This document shows, piece after piece, positions 54,181 to 63,143 of a stretch of DNA of 64,000 nucleotides. The stretch lies in contig NZ_CP156628.1 in assembly GCF_039852015.1 (NCBI RefSeq), forward strand, positions 248,001 through 312,000. The letters run 5' to 3'. Both the position numbers and the translations under genes were made by a program. Position 1 is the first letter of the stretch. Each line of letters opens with the position of its first letter. Origin of the DNA: Robbsia sp. KACC 23696. Lineage in GTDB: Bacteria > Pseudomonadota > Gammaproteobacteria > Burkholderiales > Burkholderiaceae. The notes beneath the pieces were generated by a model that had not been told where the DNA came from, ran no database searches, and saw nothing but the letters and a program-made list of their open reading frames with translations.

Positions 54181-55463
54181 GCGCGCCCACCGAAGAATGC
54201 CAGCGCGGTACGCAGTTCCGGCGCGTCTTTTGCAAACTGTTCCAACGTGACGCCGTCGGTGACAGCCTGCCAGGCTTGGCGCACGCTCAGCACGCCAGCT
54301 TGCGGACCATCGGGATGCGCGAGGATGCCACCACCGGACATAAACAAGAGATCGTCGGACTGCGTGGCCGCAAAGGTCGCGGGCACGGTCCCCGCCCATT
54401 GTCCCGATGAAAACGCCGGGAGGACCCTATCCTCGATGTCCGCCGTCAATGGCGTTGCGCAAGCCTGCGCCGATTCAATGACCTCTTGGTCGGTCTGCGC
54501 AAATTTTCCCTGCAGTCCGTGGACATGCATGTGATCGACGCCGGCGAGCCGCCATAGCGTCTGATAGGCCTGAAACGACATCCCCAGGCTCTCGTCGCGC
54601 GACATCATGCCGTATCCGTTCCGATGCGCGTGCAAGACCAATCCAGTGGAGCGCCGTAAAGCCTGAATCGCCGAGAATCCGCACCAATTGATGCTCGCCA
54701 TCACGCACGATCCTTCCTCGGCTTCGATCAGCTCGGCGTGACGACGCATCGCGTCCAGGTCGTCGGTGATATTAAACGCCACCATGACGTGCCGGCCGGC
54801 CCGATCACGGTAGGCGCGGACTTCTTTCATGACCGCGCGAACCCGCGCATCCAACGGTGCATGCTCCGGATTGGCACACACCTCGTCGTCCTTGATGAAA
54901 TCGACGCCGGCCTCGCACAGGCCTCTGACCAGCAAGGCCGTCTCCTCGGTGCCCATTCCGACGTTCGGCTTGATGATAGTGCCGATCATCGCGCCGCGCG
55001 CCACGCCGGTTATCGCGCGTGTGCCCCTGACGCCGTGGACCGGCATGTCGAAGCGCTGCCGGTACGCCGCAGGCAAGCGTAACGTCAGCAGGCGCATGCC
55101 GGTGACCTCGCCGAGATCGTATAGATTGCCACTCACCGTGGCGGCCAAGGTGGGCAGATTCGCGCCGACATTGCTGACGGGAAAGGACAGCGTGACGATC
55201 GCGCGACGCCATGGCCCGGTGACGCCTTTACGCGTGAGGAAGGCATTCGAGAGGCTTGGGCGCGATGCCGGCTCCAGCTCGGCAATATGGATTACTTGTG
55301 CGCGACTGCGCTCGCGCAAGGCGTCGGTTTCATTCGCGACCCGGACAAACGTGCCGCTGGACTGTTCGCCCGCCATGATTTCGGCCACCTGTGCGGGGTC
55401 GAAGGGCGTTTCGATCAGATAGTCCGCCTCGAACCGTTCGGTGTGCGCATGCGTGGCATTCAT
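54177..55463 (-). CDS. RuBisCO-like protein (OiaX-like transcarboxylase/hydrolase candidate)
   Basis: 428 residues of the RuBisCO large-subunit fold. K165 in GTIIKPNVGMG matches the first RuBisCO active-site lysine, but the second (KPK) is Asn. The carbamylation lysine K191 and metal ligands are kept in GVDFIKDDEVCANPEHAPL. Loop 6 (FSSGQWAGTVPATF, near 350) lacks the CO2-gating Lys, so this is not a carboxylase. GGGILAHPDGP supplies the phosphate-binding glycines. RuBisCO-like proteins next to a DUF1537 kinase act on 3-oxo-isoapionate 4-phosphate, yielding 3-phosphoglycerate and glycolate; that role is inferred here. The start overlaps the VOC gene stop. Confidence 0.83.
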   Translation of the reverse strand: MNATHAHTERFEADYLIETPFDPAQVAEIMAGEQSSGTFVRVANETDALRERSRAQVIHIAELEPASRPSLSNAFLTRKGVTGPWRRAIVTLSFPVSNVGANLPTLAATVSGNLYDLGEVTGMRLLTLRLPAAYRQRFDMPVHGVRGTRAITGVARGAMIGTIIKPNVGMGTEETALLVRGLCEAGVDFIKDDEVCANPEHAPLDARVRAVMKEVRAYRDRAGRHVMVAFNITDDLDAMRRHAELIEAEEGSCVMASINWCGFSAIQALRRSTGLVLHAHRNGYGMMSRDESLGMSFQAYQTLWRLAGVDHMHVHGLQGKFAQTDQEVIESAQACATPLTADIEDRVLPAFSSGQWAGTVPATFAATQSDDLLFMSGGGILAHPDGPQAGVLSVRQAWQAVTDGVTLEQFAKDAPELRTALAFFGGRA

Positions 55464-55999
55464 AGGGTGCTCAAATCAGGAAAAGGGCGAACCGGATTCG
55501 ATCCATCCCAATCCAGTGACGCGTCGTGAATAAGTTTGAACAGCGTGCCCTTCGGGCCGGCGATCTCGGACAATTCGATCACGGTGCCAGGATGGTTTTC
55601 CGTATCGAAATAAACGAAGCGGCCGTTGGCCCCGACGTTCCCGCTCATCGCAACCTTGAACCCTTCCGATTGCAATCGGGCGAGATCGGCATCGAACTGC
55701 GTCGTCCAATAGGCGTTGTGCTGCAATCCCGTATTACCCGCGCGCAGAAAGTCCCGGTACATCGAGGGCGCATCATTGCGTGTCTGAATGAGTTCGACCT
55801 GCAAGCTGCCGGAGTTGGCGAGCGCCACCGAGTTGTGCACCTCGTAGGATTGGCCGCGATAGGTGTAGTCCTCGATTGGCACTTTCTCTTTATAAAACCA
55901 CGGTCCGACGCCAAGTACACGGCTCCAATGGTCCATCGCCGCCTCGATGTCGTGCACGACATAGCCCGCCTGACGAATTTCGCCGAAATAACGACTCAT
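55460..55999 (-). CDS. VOC (glyoxalase/bleomycin-resistance) superfamily protein
   Basis: 179 residues with two betaalphabetabetabeta halves: IRQAGYVVHDIEAAMDHWSR (metal-ligand region), SGSLQVELIQTRNDAPSMYR, GNTGLQHNAYWTTQFDADLA (a His ligand) and RFVYFDTENHPGTVIELSEI (Glu ligand). VOC enzymes are isomerases, dioxygenases or lyases; the reaction here is unknown. It is translationally coupled to the RuBisCO-like gene (ATGA) and so is probably a pathway step, perhaps an epimerase or isomerase of an acid sugar. The start at 55999 has GGAG eight bases upstream. Confidence 0.75.
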   Translation of the reverse strand: MSRYFGEIRQAGYVVHDIEAAMDHWSRVLGVGPWFYKEKVPIEDYTYRGQSYEVHNSVALANSGSLQVELIQTRNDAPSMYRDFLRAGNTGLQHNAYWTTQFDADLARLQSEGFKVAMSGNVGANGRFVYFDTENHPGTVIELSEIAGPKGTLFKLIHDASLDWDGSNPVRPFPDLSTL

Positions 56000-56024
56000 G
56001 AAAATGCTCCGCAAGAAGGGTAAA

Positions 56025-57908
56025 TCAGAGAAAACCAGTGGATAACCAGGGCACCGCCGCGATCAATACCAATCCGGCGATCAGCGCGCTCATATAGCCG
56101 ATGATCGGACGCATGCCGGCATCGGGATTGACCTTGCTGATCGCACAGGCCGAGTAGTAGCCGACGCCGAAGGGCGGGGAGAAGAGCCCGACGCCCATCG
56201 ATAGGATCGCGACGATCGCATAATGGATCTCGTTGATCCCCGCCATACGCGCGATCGGGAAGAACAAGGGGGCAAACAGCACGATGGCCGGAATCCCTTC
56301 CAAGACGCTGCCCAAGGCGATAAAGATCACGATGGACAAGGCCATGAAGGCGTAAGCGCCCCCCGGCAGATGCGTCATCAGATCCGCCAGATCCTGGGAG
56401 AAGCCCGATTGGGTAAGCGCCCAGGCCATCGCCGTCGCGAAGCCGATAATGAAAATAATCGCGCCGGACAAGGTGGCGGCATCCACCAGCATGCGTGGCA
56501 CTTTCGACCACTGGAACTGGCGATAGACGAAGAGGCCGATCACGATCGAATACGCGATGCCGATCGTCGATACCTCGGTGGCGGTGGCAATGCCTTCCAC
56601 GACGGCTGCACGAATCACGAAGGGCAATGCGAGCGCGGGCAGGGCGACCACAAACATCTTGCCGATTTCGCGTCGGCTGAAGCGCTGCACTTTCGTCAGG
56701 TCGTCGTTCCGATAGCGCCGCCATACGACGAAACACAGGAAGATCGCGAGCACCAATGCAGGCAGCATCCCGGCGGTGAAAAGGGCCGATATGGACAGGC
56801 CAGTGACGGAGCCGACGGTGATCAGGACAATACTGGGCGGCACCGTTTCCGTCTGCGCGCCCGCGGTCGACAACAGCGCGACGAGATCGCCTTCATTGGC
56901 ACCGCGCTTTTTCATTTCGGGAAAAAGAATCGGCGCGATGGCCGCCATATCGGCGACTTTCGAACCGGAGATGCCGGACACCAGATACATCGTGCCGATC
57001 AAGACATACGACAAACCGCCGTGCACATGGCCGACAAGGCTGGCAAGGAACTGGATCATGGCGCGGGCGAGCCCGGCCATCTCGATCATCAATCCCAAAA
57101 ACACGAAGAGCGGCACGGCGAGCAACACCATATGCGACATGCCCTCGTCCATGCGTCCCACAATGACTTCGAGCGGTGTCTGCGTGGTAAGACCGAGATA
57201 GCCGAATGTCGCCAGGGCAAACGCAAAGCAGATGGGCAGGCCACTGAAGATACCCACCGCCACGACGCCGACGAAAAAGATGATCAGGTTGATCTTGCCC
57301 AATTCCAGCAGCGCGGGCGCCACGAGCCAGACGCCAAGCGCGGCGACGCCACATACGCCGAGGGCCAGCAGGATATCGCGCGGCCGACAAAATTCGAACA
57401 ATCTCACGAGGCCGACCACCAACATCAACGCCGTGCCGACCGGGAGTGCCGCAGCGCGCCACCCATCGCTGATTTGCAGTGCGGGCGATAGAATCGGCAG
57501 CTCACCGATGGCGTAATCGCTCGCCGGGAGCAGCACGAGGATCAGTACCGTCACGGACAAGGTCAACGCGAGGGCATCGACGAAGGCACGTGCCGTGGGC
57601 GACAGGCGGCTGACCAGGGCCGTCATGCGCATATGCTCGCCGCGTCGGAGGGCCAGTACGGCACCCAGCATCGAGAGCCAAAGGAACAGCGTGGCGGCGA
57701 ATTCGTCGGACCAGACGATGGGCGACTGAAGCACATAGCGGCAAAACACGCCCGCTAGCAGCACCAGCACTTCGCCGGCCAAGAGCAACGCGACCAAGCA
57801 TTCGACCAACAGGATCAGTGCCCGGTCGAAGCGTCTGAGCCAACGTCGCGGGCCACCGGCGAAGACGCCATCGATAGGGCGTTGCGTCGCTGAAATCGGG
57901 TTCGCCAT
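56025..57908 (-). CDS. Fused TRAP transporter DctQ-DctM membrane subunits
   Basis: 627 residues. The first ~190 are the four-helix DctQ small subunit (LLLAGEVLVLLAGVFCRYVL, WSDEFAATLFLWLSMLGAVL, RRGEHMRMTALVSRL). The rest is the 12-helix DctM subunit (FSGLPICFAFALATFGYLGL, MSHMVLLAVPLFVFLGLMIE, GSKVADMAAIAPILFPEMKK, GVGLFSPPFGVGYYSACAIS). Q-M fusions are common. Together with DctP it imports an organic or sugar acid driven by a sodium gradient. GGGAGG precedes the ATG by six bases. It is placed between the catabolic genes and dctP in one operon. Confidence 0.9.
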   Translation of the reverse strand: MANPISATQRPIDGVFAGGPRRWLRRFDRALILLVECLVALLLAGEVLVLLAGVFCRYVLQSPIVWSDEFAATLFLWLSMLGAVLALRRGEHMRMTALVSRLSPTARAFVDALALTLSVTVLILVLLPASDYAIGELPILSPALQISDGWRAAALPVGTALMLVVGLVRLFEFCRPRDILLALGVCGVAALGVWLVAPALLELGKINLIIFFVGVVAVGIFSGLPICFAFALATFGYLGLTTQTPLEVIVGRMDEGMSHMVLLAVPLFVFLGLMIEMAGLARAMIQFLASLVGHVHGGLSYVLIGTMYLVSGISGSKVADMAAIAPILFPEMKKRGANEGDLVALLSTAGAQTETVPPSIVLITVGSVTGLSISALFTAGMLPALVLAIFLCFVVWRRYRNDDLTKVQRFSRREIGKMFVVALPALALPFVIRAAVVEGIATATEVSTIGIAYSIVIGLFVYRQFQWSKVPRMLVDAATLSGAIIFIIGFATAMAWALTQSGFSQDLADLMTHLPGGAYAFMALSIVIFIALGSVLEGIPAIVLFAPLFFPIARMAGINEIHYAIVAILSMGVGLFSPPFGVGYYSACAISKVNPDAGMRPIIGYMSALIAGLVLIAAVPWLSTGFL

Positions 57909-58003
57909 GGCTTACCTCCCGCACTGAGATGACAACCTAGTGACAAATGACAGGCATGTCGGACGGGCCAACCGCTTTCCGATGCGTGGGCGTCCTGTGC
58001 CGT

Positions 58004-59041
58004 TCAGACCAGCTTGCCGGTATAACTTTCCAGCAAGGACCACGTCTCGTTGCCGAATTTCTCTTTGTATTGCGCGTAGAAATTGGCTTGCCGTAGGGCG
58101 GCCCGAAACGTGTCCGGCGCGGGGCGGTTGATGGTCAAGCCTTTTGCCTGCAATTCCGTGACGGCCGCCTCGTTCAGCTTGCTGACATCGTCGCGTTGTT
58201 TCAGGGCCGCTTGATTGAAGGCGTCCGATGCAATCGCTTGCAGATCTTTGGGAAGACGTTGCCACGCACGCGGGTTCAAGACGAACCAGAAGCCATCCCA
58301 TATGTGATGCGTCAGGGAGCAGTATTTCTGGACTTCATACAGCTTCGCCACTTGCACGATGGGCAGCGGATTTTCCTGCGCATCGACGATGTGCGTTTGC
58401 AGCGAGGAATACACTTCGCTGAATTGCAGGCTGGCGGGCGCGGCACCCAGGCCCTTGAACATATCGATACTGAGCGGACTGACCGGCACCCGAATTTTGA
58501 GACCGCGCATATCGGCGGCATTATTAATGGGACGATTGCTGGTCGTGGTCTCGCGAAAGCCGTTGTCCCACATCTTTTCGAACGAGACGAGCCCCGCTTT
58601 TGCCATCGCCGCGCGAACGTAGGCGCCGAGTTGACCGTCCATGGCCTTCCACACTTGCGTGTAGTCATTGAAGGCGAAGCCAACCGCATTGATGGCCGCC
58701 GCGGGCGCCAGCGTGGACACCACCAGCGCCGAGGGCGTAAACATCTCGATGCCGCCGCTTCGCACCTGCGCCAGCATGTCCGTGTCGCCGCCCAACTGGT
58801 TGTTGGGGAAAATGCGTATCTCCATGCGTCCTTTCGAGGCATCGCGGATTTGATTCGCTGCCTCCTGGGCGCGTACATTCAGCGGATGCGTCAACGGTAA
58901 ATTATTGCCGTATTTGAACAGGAACTCGGGCGCGGCGGCACGCGCCGCGGGGGAGAAAGCGCTCGCGGCCAAACCAGCAAGCGGGGCTGCAACCGCAGCG
59001 GATAGAAATCTTCGGCGGTCAGGCATCATTGCGCGCGTCAT
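58004..59041 (-). CDS. TRAP transporter solute-binding protein DctP
   Basis: 345 residues of the DctP family. The N-terminus has a twin-arginine-like motif (DRRRFLSAAVAAPLAGLAAS) suggesting Tat export. Mature features: FKYGNNLPLTHPLNVRAQEA, IRIFPNNQLGGDTDMLAQVR, and the ligand-carboxylate arginine in MRGLKIRVPVSPLSIDMF, followed by GAAPASLQFSEVYSSLQTHI, VDAQENPL. The arginine implies an acid ligand, which fits a sugar-acid operon. First gene of the operon, divergent from the LacI-family regulator. GGAG lies nine bases before the ATG. Confidence 0.9.
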   Translation of the reverse strand: MTRAMMPDRRRFLSAAVAAPLAGLAASAFSPAARAAAPEFLFKYGNNLPLTHPLNVRAQEAANQIRDASKGRMEIRIFPNNQLGGDTDMLAQVRSGGIEMFTPSALVVSTLAPAAAINAVGFAFNDYTQVWKAMDGQLGAYVRAAMAKAGLVSFEKMWDNGFRETTTSNRPINNAADMRGLKIRVPVSPLSIDMFKGLGAAPASLQFSEVYSSLQTHIVDAQENPLPIVQVAKLYEVQKYCSLTHHIWDGFWFVLNPRAWQRLPKDLQAIASDAFNQAALKQRDDVSKLNEAAVTELQAKGLTINRPAPDTFRAALRQANFYAQYKEKFGNETWSLLESYTGKLV

Positions 59042-59066
59042 TCGGCTTGTCTCCGTCTTTTGTTAT

Positions 59067-59099
59067 TTGATGTAAACCCTAGCCCTCAAATTGCATCAA
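59067..59099. promoter_or_regulatory. TTGATG/CATCAA inverted half-sites in the dctP-regulator gap
   Basis: Two complementary hexamers (59067-59072 and 59094-59099) lie 26 bp upstream of dctP. Role as an operator is inferred only from position and symmetry. Confidence 0.25.
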
Positions 59100-59146
59100 G
59101 TCGGATAGTCTGCATCCCTATGCGCTTGATCTTGCTGGGCAAAACG

Positions 59147-59158
59147 GCTTACGTTAGC
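59147..59158. promoter_or_regulatory. Candidate LacI-family operator
   Basis: GCTTACGTTAGC is a 12-bp palindrome with a central CG step and two mismatched positions, the general form of LacI/PurR-family operators. It lies midway between the divergent dctP and regulator genes. Confidence 0.3.
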
Positions 59159-59240
59159 GGCAAGCCTAAGGAACATGGTGGGTGCTGTCAAACGCACAAA
59201 ATGATGGTTTTTGATGGTTTCCGAGGAGCGTTCATCGATC

Positions 59241-60314
59241 ATGTCAGACGCCGTACCCGAGCCACAGTCATTGAAAAGCCCACGCATTGCCGACATCGCG
59301 GGGGCCGCCGGCGTCTCGGCCGCCACGGTGGACCGCGTGCTCAATGCGCGCGACGGCGTGCGTCCCGCCACCATCCAGCGCGTCTTGGCTGCCGCCGAAA
59401 AAGCCGGCTATCTCACCGAACCCCGCGATATGGCGGTGCAGAAACCGATTAAAGCGCCGGTAAAGCCGATGCATATTGCGTTTCTCATGCCCGCGGGGAC
59501 GAATCGCTATCTGCGTATGCTGGGCGACTATATCGAACTCGCGCATGCCCAGTGGACGGCGCAGCGGATGAAATGCCGGGTGCATTATGTGGAGAGCTTC
59601 AACCCGGAGGCGCTGGCAAAGGGGCTATTGCATTACGGCCAACGTGCAGACGGCCTCGCCTTTATGGCGCTGGACGATCCATTGGTACGCGACGCCGTCG
59701 ATGCGCTAGCGGCAAGAGGGGTGCCGGCGGTCACGATGATATCGGACCTCTCCAACGCGCAGCGCGTCGCCTATGTGGGCATCGATAATCGCTCCGCAGG
59801 CCGTACGGCTGCACTGCTGCTCGGACGATTTCTCGGTCCCAAGCCATGCGGCAAGATCGCCATGTTGGCGGGAAGCTTGAACTACCGTGGCCACGAAGAG
59901 CGCGAGATCGGCTTCCTGCATTTGATCAAGTCCTCTTTTCCGAACGTCGAGGTGCTCGGCTTACGCGAGGGGCAGGACGATAGCGAACGAAACTATGAGC
60001 AGATGCGCAGTTTATTGGGACGGCATCCGGATCTTGTCGGGATCTACAACAGCGGGGGCGGATCGGAAGGCGTCGCGAGAGCGATTATCGAAGCGCGGCC
60101 GGAGCACAAGATTCTGTTTATCGGCCACGGCCTGACTTCGGACACCCGCGCACGATTGATCGACGGGACCATGGACGCGCTCATCACCCAGACGCCGCAG
60201 GCTATCGTTGCAAACTGCCTGAAGATTTTCGATAACCTGCGGCGAAAGGGCGACGCCTTGGATGGCGTGAAGCCGGTCCCCTTTTCCATCGTGCTGCGGG
60301 AGAACTTGCCTTGA
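59241..60314 (+). CDS. LacI-family transcriptional regulator
   Basis: 357 residues. The N-terminal HTH reads SPRIADIAGAAGVSAATVDR, then VLNARDGVRPATIQRVLAAA; the hinge region follows, and a periplasmic-binding-protein-like sensor domain holds HIAFLMPAGTNRYLRMLGDY, GVPAVTMISDLSNAQRVAYV, GIDNRSAGRTAALLLGRFLG and IYNSGGGSEGVARAIIEARP. It closely follows the pattern of LacI regulators that bind sugar acids. Its divergent position implies control of the TRAP/RuBisCO-like operon. The start at 59241 has GAGGAG upstream; an in-frame ATG at 59211 is possible. Confidence 0.88.
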   Translation: MSDAVPEPQSLKSPRIADIAGAAGVSAATVDRVLNARDGVRPATIQRVLAAAEKAGYLTEPRDMAVQKPIKAPVKPMHIAFLMPAGTNRYLRMLGDYIELAHAQWTAQRMKCRVHYVESFNPEALAKGLLHYGQRADGLAFMALDDPLVRDAVDALAARGVPAVTMISDLSNAQRVAYVGIDNRSAGRTAALLLGRFLGPKPCGKIAMLAGSLNYRGHEEREIGFLHLIKSSFPNVEVLGLREGQDDSERNYEQMRSLLGRHPDLVGIYNSGGGSEGVARAIIEARPEHKILFIGHGLTSDTRARLIDGTMDALITQTPQAIVANCLKIFDNLRRKGDALDGVKPVPFSIVLRENLP

Positions 60315-60322
60315 TGGGTAAA

Positions 60323-62089
60323 TCAGAGCGTGTCTTTCGCGTCTACCGAATCGGATAGCCAGTGACTGAATTTCGGCGTACCGCCAATGCCCGGATTGAA
60401 GCAATTGCAGGGATCCAGTTTACGATAGAAATCGGCCAACGCGGGTTTGGCTTGATATAGATGTCCGACATTGTGTTCCGCCGGATATTCGGCGCCGCGG
60501 GCATCCAGTAGCTGGAGCATGTCGTGTTCCACCGTGAGCCAGTCATTGCCTTTTTTGACGACATAGTCCTGGTGGAAGACGTGGCAGAGAAAGTGCCCGT
60601 AATACAGTTTTTTGGATAATTTTTGATCGATTTCAGGGGGCAGTGTTTCTAACCACTGTCTGTCGTTACGACGCAGCGCAATGTCCAGGGCCACGATTTC
60701 TTCTACCTGCTGGCGGTGCACGGCGCGGTAGCGAACGGCGGCACCAGCGACGGCAAAGCGATGCAGGAAGGCCTTTTTTCCCTCTTCATCGGAGCAGCGG
60801 AAATAACTTCCTTTCGCTTGAGAAAAGAATTGATCCAAATACTGGCCCGTGATCGACGCCGATTTCTCGGGGACTTTCAACAGCAGATGGTGTTCGTAGC
60901 GGTCGCGGTACTGCCGCATTTTTAACGGCAGGTGAGAGGGAAAGAGCCGACTGACCGCTTGCAGGATGCGGTCGCTTAAGCCGTTCGGCAGAAAGCGGGA
61001 GCGTTCGCATAGCGCATCGAAACGACTTTTAGCATTGAAGATGCTTGGCAGACGCGACGTGCCAAGCTTATTGATCATGATGAAAACGTCTTTGCCGTAG
61101 ACCTCGGCGACGTTGAATGCTTCGCGGTGAATATATTCGCCGGCGATTGGCAGGATATCGGGATGGGTCAGAACATCGCGACGGATCGCCGTGAGTTCGT
61201 CGGCATCGTTCGATCCGATGTAGAAAACCTGGGCATTCTTTTCGATCGGGAAGGTGTCCAGTCTGACGGCGAAGACGCCCAGTTTCCCTGCGCTGCCGGA
61301 CGCTTCGAACAATCGGCTGGGATCGGCGTTATATCGCGCGGGCGTGGGCGCATCGACCTCGCGGACTTGTGCTGCATACCGATGATCCGATGCCGCTGCT
61401 TCGCCGAAGCGAATGTCGCTGTCGGCATAGCGTTTTTGCTCGAGCGTGGAAAGCGCTTGCTCCGGGTCGCCCGGTAGCGCGACACCCAGGTGATTGAGCA
61501 GACGGATGGATCCATCCGCGTCCATCTGCGCAAACAGGGCCATTTCTGTATACACCGGCCCTCGCTGCACGAGCGAGCCCCCCGAGTTATTGCAGACGCC
61601 GCCGATAACGGACGCGCCGATACACGAGGAGCCGATGACGGAGTGGGGTTCGCGCCCCAGCGGCTTCAGGACGCGTTCGAGCTGATCCAGCGTGGCGCCC
61701 GGTAGGCAAATCACCTGTCGTCCGTTGTCGATGACGTGGATCTGATTGACGCGGAGCGTGTTCACAATGACGATGGGGCGATCGTAGTCCTCCCCATGTG
61801 GCGTGGATCCGCCTGTCAGGCCGGTGTTGGCTGCCTGCATGATGACAATAGCGTTTGCCGCCACGGAGGCCGATAGCACCCGCCATTGTTCCACCAGCGA
61901 TCCAGGCGCCACCACCGCAATGACATCGCCTCCACCAAAGCGATAGCCGGTGCGATATCGGCGCGTCTTGTCGGCATCGGTCAAGACATGCTGGCTCCCT
62001 ACAATGTCGCGCAACGTACCGACGAATGCGTGGGCATTTTGAGAAATAGAGAGCGGATGTTCAGGCTTGATAGCGGAACCTTGTCGCAT
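60323..62089 (-). CDS. dld: Quinone-dependent D-lactate dehydrogenase
   Basis: 588 residues, matching the peripheral-membrane FAD enzyme Dld of about 570 residues. FAD-binding: GYRFGGGDVIAVVAPGSLVE, VIMQAANTGLTGGSTPHGED, IGSSCIGASVIGGVCNNSGG. The C-terminal lactate/membrane domain includes MRQYRDRYEHHLLLKVPEKS, YYGHFLCHVFHQDYVVKKGN, WLTVEHDMLQLLDARGAEYP and AEHNVGHLYQAKPAL. It oxidises D-lactate and passes electrons to quinone. GGAA lies six bases before ATG 62089. It converges closely with the LacI regulator gene and is not obviously part of its regulon. Confidence 0.92.
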   Translation of the reverse strand: MRQGSAIKPEHPLSISQNAHAFVGTLRDIVGSQHVLTDADKTRRYRTGYRFGGGDVIAVVAPGSLVEQWRVLSASVAANAIVIMQAANTGLTGGSTPHGEDYDRPIVIVNTLRVNQIHVIDNGRQVICLPGATLDQLERVLKPLGREPHSVIGSSCIGASVIGGVCNNSGGSLVQRGPVYTEMALFAQMDADGSIRLLNHLGVALPGDPEQALSTLEQKRYADSDIRFGEAAASDHRYAAQVREVDAPTPARYNADPSRLFEASGSAGKLGVFAVRLDTFPIEKNAQVFYIGSNDADELTAIRRDVLTHPDILPIAGEYIHREAFNVAEVYGKDVFIMINKLGTSRLPSIFNAKSRFDALCERSRFLPNGLSDRILQAVSRLFPSHLPLKMRQYRDRYEHHLLLKVPEKSASITGQYLDQFFSQAKGSYFRCSDEEGKKAFLHRFAVAGAAVRYRAVHRQQVEEIVALDIALRRNDRQWLETLPPEIDQKLSKKLYYGHFLCHVFHQDYVVKKGNDWLTVEHDMLQLLDARGAEYPAEHNVGHLYQAKPALADFYRKLDPCNCFNPGIGGTPKFSHWLSDSVDAKDTL

Positions 62090-62409
62090 AAAATTTCCAA
62101 AAGAAGCATGCGATGCGAAGCGCTGCGGCGCCCGCTATCATAGCGTGGAAATCGGATGGGGTTTTGGGTTGTTAGCGGGTTCGAGCGGTCTCGACGGTGA
62201 GGATGGTTTGGAGGAAAAGAATGTTTTGAAAATGCGCTGACGACAAACCGTTTAACGGCAATTTCCGCTATTTCTGTAATCTGGTTTAGGCCTTGCGTCC
62301 AATGCTCGCTTACCATGTGGGACCAGTAATTATCCCAACATGATGTCCGCGCGAGAGCGGGCCGTCATTTTAAGACCCGACTGGCATTCATATCGATGAG
62401 GAACGCGTC
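62090..62409. other. Divergent intergenic region between dld and the GST gene
   Basis: 320 bp without a gene. A perfect palindrome CGCTAT-C-ATAGCG at 62133-62145 lies about 45 bp upstream of the dld start and could be an operator. Nothing else stands out. Confidence 0.45.
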
Positions 62410-63111
62410 ATGATTCGTTTTTATTTTCACCCGACCCCTAATCCCGCAAAGATCGCATTGTTCTTGGAGGAAGCAGGGCTTGCGTATGAAGCCGTGCCTG
62501 TCGATACCAGCAAGGGCGAACAACACGCGCCGGGTTTTCGGGCGATCAATCCGAATGGCAAGGTGCCAGCGATCGTGGATACCGAGGGGCCCGGTGGCAA
62601 GGAGGTAAGGGTCTTCGATTCGACCGCGATCCTGATCTATTTGGCAGAGAAGACCGGGCAGCTTCTGGGCGCGCCTGAGGATCGCCCGGAGCTGCTGTCG
62701 TGGTTGCTCTTCATTGCATCCGGCTTGGGGCCTTATTCGGGCCAGGCAGTGCACTTCCAGTTTGCCGCGCCGAAGGGACTGGACTATGCCGTCAATCGAT
62801 ACCGTCGCGAGGCGGAACGGCACTATCAAGTGCTCGAAGACCACTTGTCGGGGCGCGAATTCATAGTCGGTGAGCAGTTCACGATTGCGGACATTTCGGC
62901 CTGGGGATGGATCGATCGCGCGTCCCGTGTGTTCGGCGGCGCCGAAGATCCCTTGGGGGCGTTTCCTGAATTGCAACGCTGGTTCGCCCGCGTGGACGCG
63001 CGCCCCGCGATCACGCGCGCAAGAGCACTCGCCAAGTCACATACGTTCAAAACGGTGAGGGACGAGGAAGCCGAGCGCGCGCTGTTTCCGTCGAATTATC
63101 CTCGGGCATAA
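62410..63111 (+). CDS. Glutathione S-transferase (YfcG/YghU-like)
   Basis: 233 residues. Thioredoxin-like N-domain: FYFHPTPNPAKIALFLEEAG with the conserved TPNxxK-type start of nu-class enzymes, INPNGKVPAIVD (cis-Pro) and VFDSTAILIYLAEKTGQLLG (glutathione Ser). The helical C-domain has LVFIASGLGPYSGQ-like text (WLLFIASGLGPYSGQAVHFQ) and FTIADISAWGWIDRA, the N-capping box. Activity could be disulfide reduction of glutathionyl compounds. GAGGA precedes the ATG by eight bases. Confidence 0.87.
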   Translation: MIRFYFHPTPNPAKIALFLEEAGLAYEAVPVDTSKGEQHAPGFRAINPNGKVPAIVDTEGPGGKEVRVFDSTAILIYLAEKTGQLLGAPEDRPELLSWLLFIASGLGPYSGQAVHFQFAAPKGLDYAVNRYRREAERHYQVLEDHLSGREFIVGEQFTIADISAWGWIDRASRVFGGAEDPLGAFPELQRWFARVDARPAITRARALAKSHTFKTVRDEEAERALFPSNYPRA

Positions 63112-63143
63112 ACGCGCCCGACGGAAGCCGTTGCCGCATCTGT

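Noticed and set aside
53443-54534. Open frame of 363 codons on the plus strand
   Set aside because: Antisense to the DUF1537 kinase and RuBisCO-like genes, both of which have clear domain motifs.
56223-57491. Long open frame (over 400 codons) on the plus strand
   Set aside because: It lies wholly antisense to the fused TRAP DctQM gene, has charged low-complexity composition typical of antisense frames in GC-rich DNA, and no family resemblance.
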